Source: Urinicoccus massiliensis (GTDB lineage: Bacteria; Bacillota; Clostridia; Tissierellales; Peptoniphilaceae). From it: DNA of 64,000 nucleotides. The stretch covers positions 212,427-276,426 of the forward strand of contig NZ_LT635493.1 in assembly GCF_900120405.1 (NCBI RefSeq), given 5' to 3'. The notes beneath the pieces were generated by a model. It made no database searches, was not told where the DNA came from, and saw nothing but the letters and a program-made list of their open reading frames with translations. Position numbers and translations under genes: made by a program. Below are positions 44,963 through 53,700 of the stretch, one piece after another; position 1 is the stretch's first letter, and every line of letters starts with the position of its first letter.

Positions 44963-46111
44963 CTATTTTACCATAGAATTATCTCCAACATCTCTACCTA
45001 AATCACAAGTATAAACCCATTCAATCTGGTCACCAGCTTTCACTTGATAACGAGAGCATCCATAATTTGGGAACCAGCCATTTACTTTGTACATCCAACC
45101 CGAAAGTTCTCCACAGTCAAACTCATAGAGGTTATGGATTCCCATGACATAGGCAGAATTATAAGCTGGAGTAAAATTGGCCTCCATATGGATTTTTCTC
45201 GCCTTGGTTTCTCGACCTAAAACATCAAATACTGATTCTCCCGGATGAAAGTTCACTTGGGTCGGTGGTAAAATAAGTCCATCTACTGGCAAAACATCAA
45301 TCTTATCCATGTCGAAACGGTCCATATTTTGTAAAATTGTATCGCATCGAATGGACAGGGTACAAGTTTCTAGCCGATCTTCTTTTTCCACACTTCCCGG
45401 TTCCACTGGCTTGGGTCTTCCAGCCGGTGTTGGGTCTGTTAGGTACTTGTCCTTCTTCCCTTTGGAACTCTGGGCAATAGCCTCTTGTTTTAATCTCTTA
45501 TCTTCTTGGTCTTTCTTGGCCCTTTCTTCCGGACTAACTTTTGCCTGCTCTTGAATTGCCTTTTGTTTTAACTCTTCCTTGTTTTTTGGAGTAGCTATAG
45601 GCTGACTGGCCTGAGGACTTTCTTGACCTGGTTTAGGGTTTGCCTGATCTTTTTTGGGCAAGAGTTTAATCTCCTTATAGGCCCTCGTTTGATCTTCCTT
45701 GGCTGTTCCACAAATAGTAAGGCTTTGGGCATCTTCACTAGCCCCCACTTGCAAGAGACCTGCTTCTGAAATCACTGTATCTTCCTTATGAGGACTGGTA
45801 ATTTCCCAAAGGATACTGGGGTCGTAGTCTCCCTCTCCTTCAATTTGTGCTGTAAACTGAGCCTGACCTCCTATCTCTACCTCTTCCTTATCAACAAGGA
45901 TAGTCAAGTTTTTTATCTTCCCTTTGCCTGTCAAGGCATGTAGATCCTTGTTCTCTTGTTCTTTAAGTTGAGAGACCTTTTCTGCATCAGCCGTCCGATT
46001 ATCCGGACGTAAAAAATCACTATTATAAATAAATGCAAAAATCAGAAGAACCCCTAGGGCCACCAGCCCTAGGGTTTTTTGTTTCTTGGTCAAATTTTGG
46101 AAAGCCTTCAT
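44963..46111 (-). CDS. Membrane-anchored DUF4430 (transcobalamin-like C-terminal) protein
   Basis: 382 residues. One N-terminal hydrophobic helix (about 12-30) anchors it; residues 60-150 look like a bacterial Ig-like fold; a charged Lys/Glu/Pro linker follows; residues 260-375 are a DUF4430 domain with VNFHPGESVFDVLGRETKA and SGWMYKVNGWFPNYGC, then WVYTCDLGRDVG. DUF4430 is related to the C-terminal beta domain of intrinsic factor and transcobalamin. Five cysteines in the domain could form disulfides. It overlaps the toroid-SLH gene by one base, so the two are made together. Confidence 0.85.
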   Translation of the reverse strand: MKAFQNLTKKQKTLGLVALGVLLIFAFIYNSDFLRPDNRTADAEKVSQLKEQENKDLHALTGKGKIKNLTILVDKEEVEIGGQAQFTAQIEGEGDYDPSILWEITSPHKEDTVISEAGLLQVGASEDAQSLTICGTAKEDQTRAYKEIKLLPKKDQANPKPGQESPQASQPIATPKNKEELKQKAIQEQAKVSPEERAKKDQEDKRLKQEAIAQSSKGKKDKYLTDPTPAGRPKPVEPGSVEKEDRLETCTLSIRCDTILQNMDRFDMDKIDVLPVDGLILPPTQVNFHPGESVFDVLGRETKARKIHMEANFTPAYNSAYVMGIHNLYEFDCGELSGWMYKVNGWFPNYGCSRYQVKAGDQIEWVYTCDLGRDVGDNSMVK

Positions 46112-47667
46112 TATTTTACTCCAGCCAAACGGTTAATCATTTGAACGCCTTCAGCACGGTTAATATTGGATAAGGGAGCCAATCCTTCAGGACGTCCCTT
46201 GACAATTCCCTTTTCTACCATCAAAGCTGCAGAGGGTTTTGCCCAATCAGCTATTTGGTTTATGTCCTTAAATTGTTTCAGACTTTCTTCATTTCCCTTG
46301 GCTTGGGGTAGAGCTCGAGCAAGCATGGACATAGCTTCTTGACGAGTAATATTTGCATTGGGATCAAAATTCCCATCTCCTCGTCCTTTGATGATACCTT
46401 GGGCTGTAGCAATAGAAATTGCTTTTCCATACCATTCACTTCCCCTAACGTCCTTGAAGCTTGAAGGGCTTTCCTTTTCTGATTTTAAATTCAGTCCTCG
46501 AACTAACCCTACAGCAAATTCCCCTCGAGTAATGTCCTTATTCGGTGTAAAAGCCTTACTACCATTAGCTATACCATAACCCTTAGTCTTTTGAATCAAG
46601 GCTTCTGCCCAGTGGCCCTGAATATCTGTAAATCCTTGGTTTCCACTGACAACTCCCGTATTCCCCTTAAGACCACCATCTTGCTTCATATCAAAAAGGG
46701 CCGGCTTCTTTTCCTCAAATCGCTTTAGGGCAACTAGGGCTTCCATGGCTTGGTCTGTCCCCATTCCATTGGCGCTTGTTTCTGTTTGTACATGCTTGAA
46801 ACCGCCTTGAGGAGCCTTATAGGTTAAAAGTGCATCCACAACAGATTGTTTCCTTCCATTGGCATCACTTTTTACAAAACGATGGTCTTTGGATGGATCA
46901 ATGCCCAAGCTTGTTAAGGCAATAATGGTTTGGGCAGAAGATTCTGAATTTTCAGCTCCCATTGTTTGGTAACCACCTGTGGGAAGTTGCATATCTGACA
47001 AGGCTTGAACGCCCCGGTCAATAGCTGCCTTTACCTTTGGTTGATTTCTATAGGGAACTAAGGAATAAAGAGCCATAGCCGTCATATCCGGATCAGCCTT
47101 TTCTCCCATGAGGTTCCAGCCACCACCATTTACTTCCCGTCTTAAAATTTCTTCTACCATTCGTTCTCTAGAATTTTGGTCTGCACTTGAATCAATTTTT
47201 GATAGTTCATAGCCCTTGGTATCTAGGGCAATTAGCGCCCAAATAGGCCCGTTCAGACCTTGCTTTAAAACATGCTTAAAATTAGATAGGGGTTTAACTA
47301 GGTCATGTCCGGCTACATTCCTTGGATCTTTTCCTATAGATGTTAGAGAACAGATGACTCTAGAATATTCAGTAAACTTGTTCTTAGATAAATCTCCATT
47401 TTTACTCTTAACAACTTCTTCTACTTTCTTGTAGTAGTCGTCATAATAGCCAGCTGGTACAGCTTCTCCACTTCTAGCTAGAGATAGAACTGTCCACTCT
47501 CCAGCCATGGTACCAAATTCTGGTGCATCCACTGTGGTATACAAAAATCTTGCTGTTTCCTTTACTTCCTTATCTGCCCGAGATGCTGCAAAAACAGGCC
47601 CCGTGGTCATAGAAAGTAATAAGACAAGGGCTAAAAGGCAACTTAACTTCTGCTGTATTTTTTTCAT
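46111..47667 (-). CDS. Secreted alpha/alpha-toroid protein with three SLH domains
   Basis: 518 residues. Signal peptide (about 1-28, ending PVFAAS). Residues 30-330 form repeated helical pairs of the prenyltransferase/squalene-cyclase toroid type: NGGGWNLMGEKADPDMTAM, MQLPTGGYQTMGAENSESS and TYKAPQGGFKHVQTETSA are the repeated GG-W/Y elements. Residues 345-518 are three SLH domains (FTDIQGHWAEALI, FKDVRGSEWYGKAI, FKDINQIADWAKPS), which bind pyruvylated wall polymer. The toroid is the fold of the N-terminal half of intrinsic factor. Ends on the start of the DUF4430 gene. Confidence 0.88.
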   Translation of the reverse strand: MKKIQQKLSCLLALVLLLSMTTGPVFAASRADKEVKETARFLYTTVDAPEFGTMAGEWTVLSLARSGEAVPAGYYDDYYKKVEEVVKSKNGDLSKNKFTEYSRVICSLTSIGKDPRNVAGHDLVKPLSNFKHVLKQGLNGPIWALIALDTKGYELSKIDSSADQNSRERMVEEILRREVNGGGWNLMGEKADPDMTAMALYSLVPYRNQPKVKAAIDRGVQALSDMQLPTGGYQTMGAENSESSAQTIIALTSLGIDPSKDHRFVKSDANGRKQSVVDALLTYKAPQGGFKHVQTETSANGMGTDQAMEALVALKRFEEKKPALFDMKQDGGLKGNTGVVSGNQGFTDIQGHWAEALIQKTKGYGIANGSKAFTPNKDITRGEFAVGLVRGLNLKSEKESPSSFKDVRGSEWYGKAISIATAQGIIKGRGDGNFDPNANITRQEAMSMLARALPQAKGNEESLKQFKDINQIADWAKPSAALMVEKGIVKGRPEGLAPLSNINRAEGVQMINRLAGVK

Positions 47668-47681
47668 TTTCTTCCTCCTTC

Positions 47682-49301
47682 TTAGTTAATCTCTTCAATT
47701 GCATCTTCAATAGTAACTATGTTTATATTTTCCTTGCGAAAAATTTTATTAGCTGCTGTTGTATAAAAGTGATTTCCTGAAAAAAATTCTCGACTAGGTC
47801 CCTGGCTGATGCACTCTCCATTAAAAAACAAACTACATTGTTGGGCTGTTTCTGCACAAAATTCCACATCGTGGCTGACCATTAAAACAGTTCCCCCTCT
47901 TTTTACATAACGGTCTAATATTTCCTTAAATTTCAACTTAAATTGACCATCCATCCCCTTAGTAGGCTCATCTAAGAGTAAAATTCTTGGCTTCTTTAAA
48001 AGAATCTTAGCCAAAGCCAAACGTTCCATCTCTCCCCCACTTAAATCAAAGGGGTGGTGGTTTAAAATCTTTTCCAAGTCAAATTCTTCAATGATTCCTT
48101 GTATTTCTTCCTGGTCCTTGGACATTTCTTCCAGTTCTTCCCGAGCACTTTTAAAAACAAAGAGAGCTTTTGGATGCTGGGGAACCAGGGCAATATCCCT
48201 ATTTATCTCGCCCTTTTTGCGTTTCTTTTCCCCATCATAAACTTTTCCTCGGCTGGCCTCTTCTACTCCGGAAATTAACTTCAACATGGTAGACTTTCCA
48301 GCCCCATTTCCTCCCAAAATTCCATGGATTTCTCCAGGATTTAGCGTAAAATTCAACCCCTTTAAAATATCCGGTCCTTCTTTTTTATAGCGGAAATAAA
48401 TATTTTTTAAGGTCAGTATGGGCGATTTTTCCTGCCCTTCTTCTTGAGGTTTTGCTTCCGAGGGTCGGGGCCCCTCTTTTAATTTAGGCCGACTCCTTAA
48501 AGCCTCTCCAACAGTTAAGGGAACCTCCCCCTGCCAGTCACTCTTAACATAAATTTGGGCCGGTGCCGGTAAGGATTCTAAAATGGGTTTGGGCTCTCGT
48601 TTCATCTCTCGAACGAAGTCTCTGGGATTCCCATCAAAGGCAATGGATCCATTTTCTAAAAATAAAATTCTTTCTGCCAAGGCATAAGGCTCCGTCAATC
48701 GGTGCTCACTGACTAAAATAGTAATTCCCAGTTCCTGACAAACCCGGTTTAAGCCTTGAAAAAATTCTAATGAGGCAATGGGGTCCAACATAGCCGTCGG
48801 TTCATCCAAGAGCAAAAGCTTCGGTTGCATACAAAGAATAGATGCCAGGTTTACCATTTGGAGCTGGCCACCTGATAAGTCCGTTACCTTTTTTAAAAAC
48901 CAAGACTCCATTCCAAAAAAACTGGCAATTTCTCCAACTCGTAGCCGCATAGTTTCCTGGTCTAATCCCAAAGATTCCAAGCCAAAGGCCAATTCATGCC
49001 AGACCTTATCTGTTACAATTTGATTTTGAGGATCTTGTTGAACAAAGCCAATACCTGATGCATCTTCTCTTAAATCCAAGTCTTGGATATTTTTATTATT
49101 GTAAACAATCCTCCCCTTCTTTTCTCCAAAAGCAGCTAAACTCTTCTTGCACTGCCTTAAAAGGGTCGTCTTCCCGGAAGCCGATAAGCCTGTTAAGAGG
49201 ACAAACTCTCCTTCCTTTAAAGAAAAATTTACATCTTTTAAAATCCAGTTGTCTCCTTCAGGATATTTAAATGAAAAATGATCTACCTTGAGTATTTCCA
49301 C
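47682..49301 (-). CDS. Fused double ATPase of an ECF transporter (EcfA-EcfA')
   Basis: 539 residues with two ABC ATPase domains. First: Walker A GLSASGKTT, signature LSGGQLQMVNLA, Walker B LLLLDEPTAMLDP. Second (after about residue 290): GGNGAGKST, LSGGEMERLALA, ILLLDEPTKGMDG. Most Bacillota have separate EcfA1/EcfA2 for shared use; a fused dedicated pair is typical of group-I-like or locus-specific ECF systems. It overlaps ecfT by 19 nt. Confidence 0.92.
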   Translation of the reverse strand: MEILKVDHFSFKYPEGDNWILKDVNFSLKEGEFVLLTGLSASGKTTLLRQCKKSLAAFGEKKGRIVYNNKNIQDLDLREDASGIGFVQQDPQNQIVTDKVWHELAFGLESLGLDQETMRLRVGEIASFFGMESWFLKKVTDLSGGQLQMVNLASILCMQPKLLLLDEPTAMLDPIASLEFFQGLNRVCQELGITILVSEHRLTEPYALAERILFLENGSIAFDGNPRDFVREMKREPKPILESLPAPAQIYVKSDWQGEVPLTVGEALRSRPKLKEGPRPSEAKPQEEGQEKSPILTLKNIYFRYKKEGPDILKGLNFTLNPGEIHGILGGNGAGKSTMLKLISGVEEASRGKVYDGEKKRKKGEINRDIALVPQHPKALFVFKSAREELEEMSKDQEEIQGIIEEFDLEKILNHHPFDLSGGEMERLALAKILLKKPRILLLDEPTKGMDGQFKLKFKEILDRYVKRGGTVLMVSHDVEFCAETAQQCSLFFNGECISQGPSREFFSGNHFYTTAANKIFRKENINIVTIEDAIEEIN

Positions 49302-50164
49302 TGGTATTCCTCCACAAGCGATAAAATAATCGGCATAAACGCCAGGACAACAAATACAAAGAAAGCTACTAGGGAAAACCCATCGACCTTGGCAATTTTC
49401 ACAGTTGGATAAATAACCATCTTAAACCTTCGAAAATATGCAGCTAGGGTACAAAGAACACTCCCTAAGAGAACCGAACCTAAAAGAAGATAGTCTCGCC
49501 TCTCTATTCTAAAGAGTGCAAAATGCGTTCTCCCCTCTAATCCATGACCTCTAGCCTTCATAGAATCTGCCGTCTCAATACTAGATTCCAAGGACCAAGT
49601 AACAAAAATTGAAAAAATTTTTAAGGCATTTTTAAAGCGGCGAAGAAGAGATCCTTGACTCATATCCTCTCCAATTCCCTTTCGACAAGCATAGATGGTC
49701 TGAATCCTTTCTTTGTATAAGGGAACAAAACGTAAGACCATGGAAAAAATTAAAGATAGGGAAGGTAAAATCCGGCCAAATAAATATAAGATTCTATCCG
49801 AAGTCATAACCCGGTTGTGACAGGAAAACCAAAGAATCATAGTTGTAAACATAAGCCCTGCTGATAAGCCAAATAGGAGAGATTCCAAGGTCAAGGGATT
49901 TCCATTGGGAAAATACCAAAGAATCGTCGCCCCCTGATGGATCAAAATAGGGTTTAAAATAGTAATAAAAAGTCCTGTCGATATAGCCATCACTAGTGTT
50001 TTCCAACTCTTTTGAAAGCCCACTTGGACCAAAAGATAGGACAAGGCCCCTAGAAAACTAGCCCCTTGAACCACAGGATGGCGTAAAAACATGGTGAAGG
50101 CTAGGATAAAGAGAAAAAATAGCCCCTGGCCCCAGGGATTGTAATCCTTAAAAAAATCAGTCAT
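49283..50164 (-). CDS. ECF transporter T component
   Basis: 293 residues from the ATG at 50164 (AAAGGATTTTG upstream). Five or six membrane helices and the two cytoplasmic coupling helices; the second carries the ARG-type motif SIETADSMKARGHG. EcfT links the ATPases to the S component. It stands between the SecB-like gene and the fused ATPase in a locus that also has its S component, so this is a complete ECF importer. Confidence 0.9.
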   Translation of the reverse strand: MTDFFKDYNPWGQGLFFLFILAFTMFLRHPVVQGASFLGALSYLLVQVGFQKSWKTLVMAISTGLFITILNPILIHQGATILWYFPNGNPLTLESLLFGLSAGLMFTTMILWFSCHNRVMTSDRILYLFGRILPSLSLIFSMVLRFVPLYKERIQTIYACRKGIGEDMSQGSLLRRFKNALKIFSIFVTWSLESSIETADSMKARGHGLEGRTHFALFRIERRDYLLLGSVLLGSVLCTLAAYFRRFKMVIYPTVKIAKVDGFSLVAFFVFVVLAFMPIILSLVEEYQWKYSR

Positions 50165-50250
50165 CAAAATCCTTTCAAATAAAAACAAACTGCCGGAAAG
50201 TTAATGCAACATATCTCTAATCTGTGTTATCCGTTGCACCCCCCTCTTCC

Positions 50251-50640
50251 TCAAATAATTTCAAAAGCTTCCAAGTTTAGAGAAGGTGGAATAATAATCG
50301 GTGTATCAATTAACTCTTTGGTCATAGTTCCTATTAGGAAAGATAGGAGATTGGCTGCCTGGGAACACAAGTCATAAGATACGTTCTTCGCCTCTTGAAT
50401 TGCTAGGTCTTGAACAAAATCCACCTGAATTACTTGGTTGACTTGGCAAGTAAAAAGAGCCCGCGGTTCAGGAGCCACATCAGTAGAAAGATGGTAGAGA
50501 TAAGTTTTAGTCCCCTCCACCTTTTCCACTCTTGCCTTATGAGATACATTGATATTTAAAGGCTTACTCCGGTCTGGAATTTTATCCAAAACCTGTCCTG
50601 AAAAGCCCTTTAATTGAACGCTTAACTTTTCAATCTCCAT
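50251..50640 (-). CDS. Small conserved protein, possible SecB-like chaperone
   Basis: 129 residues from the ATG at 50640 with AAGGAGG upstream. No signal peptide or membrane helix. The pattern of long beta strands, then SYDLCSQAANLLSFLIGTMT and the closing TPIIIPPSLNLEAF recalls the SecB fold, where the end of the domain reads like P-x-x-x-PP. The match is from memory of the fold only. If correct, it could hold the large surface proteins encoded upstream for export. Otherwise unknown. Confidence 0.5.
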   Translation of the reverse strand: MEIEKLSVQLKGFSGQVLDKIPDRSKPLNINVSHKARVEKVEGTKTYLYHLSTDVAPEPRALFTCQVNQVIQVDFVQDLAIQEAKNVSYDLCSQAANLLSFLIGTMTKELIDTPIIIPPSLNLEAFEII

Positions 50641-50655
50641 CTTTTCCTCCTTTTT

Positions 50656-50693
50656 AGCAAAGAACACTTGGATAGACCTAAGTGCTCTTTGCT
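50656..50693 (-). other. Hairpin before the SecB-like gene
   Basis: A 14-bp stem with one mismatch (AGCAAAGAGCACTT / AAGTGTTCTTTGCT on the minus strand) around 10 nt lies between the giant gene and the small gene. On the minus strand no U-run follows, so it is not a classical terminator; it may be a processing or attenuation site. A second 7-bp hairpin (AAGTAAG/CTTACTT) lies at about 50720-50742. Confidence 0.5.
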
Positions 50694-50755
50694 TTTTCTA
50701 TAAGTCAGTACCTGATCCAAGTAAGATTATTTCCTTACTTAGACTCATCTACCTA

Positions 50756-53700
50756 CTAATTATTCATAGTGTAAATGACTTGAGCAAATTCTGCCCGGGT
50801 AAGGGTCTTATTTGGGGCAAAGTTCCCCTTGTCTTGTCCCTTAAAGATGCCTGCTTCTGTCATTTTTCTTACGGCTTCTTTGGCCCATGGGCTAATTTGT
50901 TCTTGGTCTTGATAGCTTTGTCCTACTTGCTTGCTTTTTAGTTTTCCTTGTTTTTCCAGGTATCTGGCAAGGATAGTAGCTACTTCTTCTCGTGTGATTT
51001 TTTGGTCTGGACTAAAGTGGTTTGCATCCGTGCCTTTTACAATACCTTCTGCAATGGCCCAGTTGACATAGGCTTGGTAGTAGGATCCTTCTTGGATGTC
51101 TACTTGTTGGGCCTTGGGGTACTGGCTTGGGTTGATCTTTGCCAGTCTTCCTAGGACGGTCACAAATTCTGCTCTTGTTGTGGTTTTATTGGGAGAGAAG
51201 GTTGTGGCGCTTGTCCCTTTAAAGTAGCCTTTGTTTGCAACTTCTTGGATGACTTTTTCTGCCCAGTGACCTTGAATGTCTAGGAAGTGGTTTTGTGGCT
51301 GGGTTTGTGGTTCTTTGTTTTCTTCTTTTACTTGGACTTTTTCTGGGGTTTTTTCAGGTTGGCTTGTCCAAGTGAAGAAGCCTGGGAAGATCAGTCTTGG
51401 GCTTGGCTTTTCTTTTTCTTCGTGGGATGGATTGGGTTTGCCTGGTTCTACTGGCTGGATTGCTTCTTTTGTTCCATTTTGTAGAGTGTAGTTTGCCATA
51501 GCCTCTTTTAAGTCTTGGATTGCTTGTTTGACTTCTTCTTGGCTTGCTCCTGGTTTTTGGTCTACTGTCTTTGCTTTTTCCAAGGCTTGGTCTAAAGCTC
51601 TTTGAGCTTCTGGAGTGACCCAGGTCTTATCTTTAGCTACATTTTTCCCGTCTGGACTGGTTGTATCTGCTTGTTTTACTGCTTTGGCTTCTTCTAAAGC
51701 GGCCTTTAAGGCTTTCTTATCCACTGGTTCTTGGCTATCTTTTGTTCCATTTTCTGGAGTGTAGCCTGCCATAGCGTCTTTTAAGTCTTGAGTTGCTTGG
51801 GTCACTTCTTCTTGAGTCGCTTTGGCGTTTTCGTTCACTTCTTTTGCTTTTTCCAAGGCTTGGTCCAAGGCAGCTTGAACTGCTGGGGTTACCCAAGTCT
51901 TGTCTTGATCGATGTCTTTTCCGTCTGTACTCGTTGTGTCTGCCTTCTTCATTGCTTTCGCTTGGTCTAAGGCTTCTTTTAGCTTCGCTTTATCTACAGG
52001 AGCTACAGCTTCTTTTGTCCCTGCTTGGGGTTTATAAGCTTTCATGGCATCTTCGAGTGCCTTGGCTGCTTGGTTGACTTCTTCTTGATTTGCCTTTTCT
52101 TTTGCATTCACTTCTTTTGCATTCTTCAAGGCTTGATCCAAGGCGGTTTGAATTTCTGGGGTCACCCAAGTCTTGTCTTTAGCTACATCTTTTCCGTCTG
52201 CACTGGTTGTATCTGCCTTCTTCATTGCTTCTGCTTGACTTAAGGCTTCTTTTAGCTTTGTTTTATCTACAGGAAGGACAGCTTCTTTTGTCCCTTCTTG
52301 TGGTTTGTAAGCTTTTATGGCATCTTCGAGTGCTTTTGCTGCTTGGTTGACGTCGTCTTGGCTTGCATCAGTTTTTTCGTTAACTGCTTTTGCATTCTTC
52401 AAGGCTTGATCGAAGGCGGTTTGGACTGCTGGGGTTACCCAGGTCTTGCCTTTGTCCACGTCTTTTCCGTCTGCACTTGTTTCGTCTGCTTGTTTAACTT
52501 TTTCAGCCTTTTTAATTGTTTCTTGTAAATCTTTTTTGTCTATTGATTTCTTTAAATCTCCCTTAACCACGGTATAGATACCATCTTTTCCATAGTTAAA
52601 ATACAGGGTCATTCGTTCTGCATCTAAGGTAGATTTTACTTCTTCCCAGGTTCCTGTATCCTTATTATAATACCCTACCTTATATTGACTTGCATCCTCT
52701 GCTTTAAATTGTCCTTGAACAAGTTTTAATCCCATTTTAATCGGACCAGACCCAATATTTGCTGTAAAGTCATACAAGGGCATTTCTGGTTTTGCTGTTC
52801 CTAAAGCTTGACTTAGACTTTCATCACCAGTAACTTCATCTGCCTTAAAACTAATTTCCTTTAAGTCAGGTACCTTTAAGCCTGCATTTCCTTCTTGAAC
52901 TTCGAAGAACTTTCCTTGAATAATCAGGTTTTTATTACTTTGAGCCAGTTTTTGGCTGGCTGCTTGGTCTAATTTAACAAATTCATTATAGGGTTTTTCT
53001 TTTGCCGTTCCTGAGGATAGGATTACCGAGTCATAGCTTAAGCTTAATGCCTTATCTAAATCATTCATCCTAGGAGTCTCTCCATAAACATTATCTACTA
53101 CAGAATCTTCAGGATAAACCAGCAGGGGAACTTCTACAGACTTGTTATGGTAGCTGTATTTTAAGCGACCTACTCCTGTCCCTTTACCACTAGCATCAAC
53201 CCATCCGTTCGCACTAAATCCAGGATTCATAATAAACTTATCTGGCGTTAAGCTTTCCCATTGAATGTCTTCCTTGCCTATCTCTATTTTTTCACCAAAT
53301 TGATTTTGTACCAAGGGCTCCATAAAGACTGTCCCTTGAGCTGTTATATTCTTTTTATTTTCAGGATATTGGAAGCCAAGAATTTCTTGAATCTCAATAG
53401 GTTGCCGTACTGTAAAATGGTATTTGGCTTGGATACTTGGGTTTGCTTTACTACTTACAGTAACATCCACTTCTCCAGGAGCAAGCCCTTCAACAAGACC
53501 TGTTACAGGGTTGATTTTAGCAAGGCTTGGATCTGAAGTCATCCAGACTAAATCTCCATGAGGAGCCTCTTTTCCATCTTTATAAGCTTGGGCTATGAGA
53601 TATTCACTAGACCCTATTTCTAAATAATCCCGTTTGATCTCTGAAGTAATTTTTAATGCATCAATATCTTCTGCAATGGCTTTTGTCCGTGTTACACCTG

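Noticed and set aside
50948-51154. Plus-strand open frame that occurs identically at 61695-61901
   Set aside because: It is the reverse of the duplicated SLH coding region. Its conservation comes from the 520-bp repeat, not from selection on this frame.
51460-52550. Regular repeats that could suggest a CRISPR array
   Set aside because: The unit is 273 bp, in frame and wholly protein-coding (91 codons). There are no short repeats with unique spacers and no cas genes.
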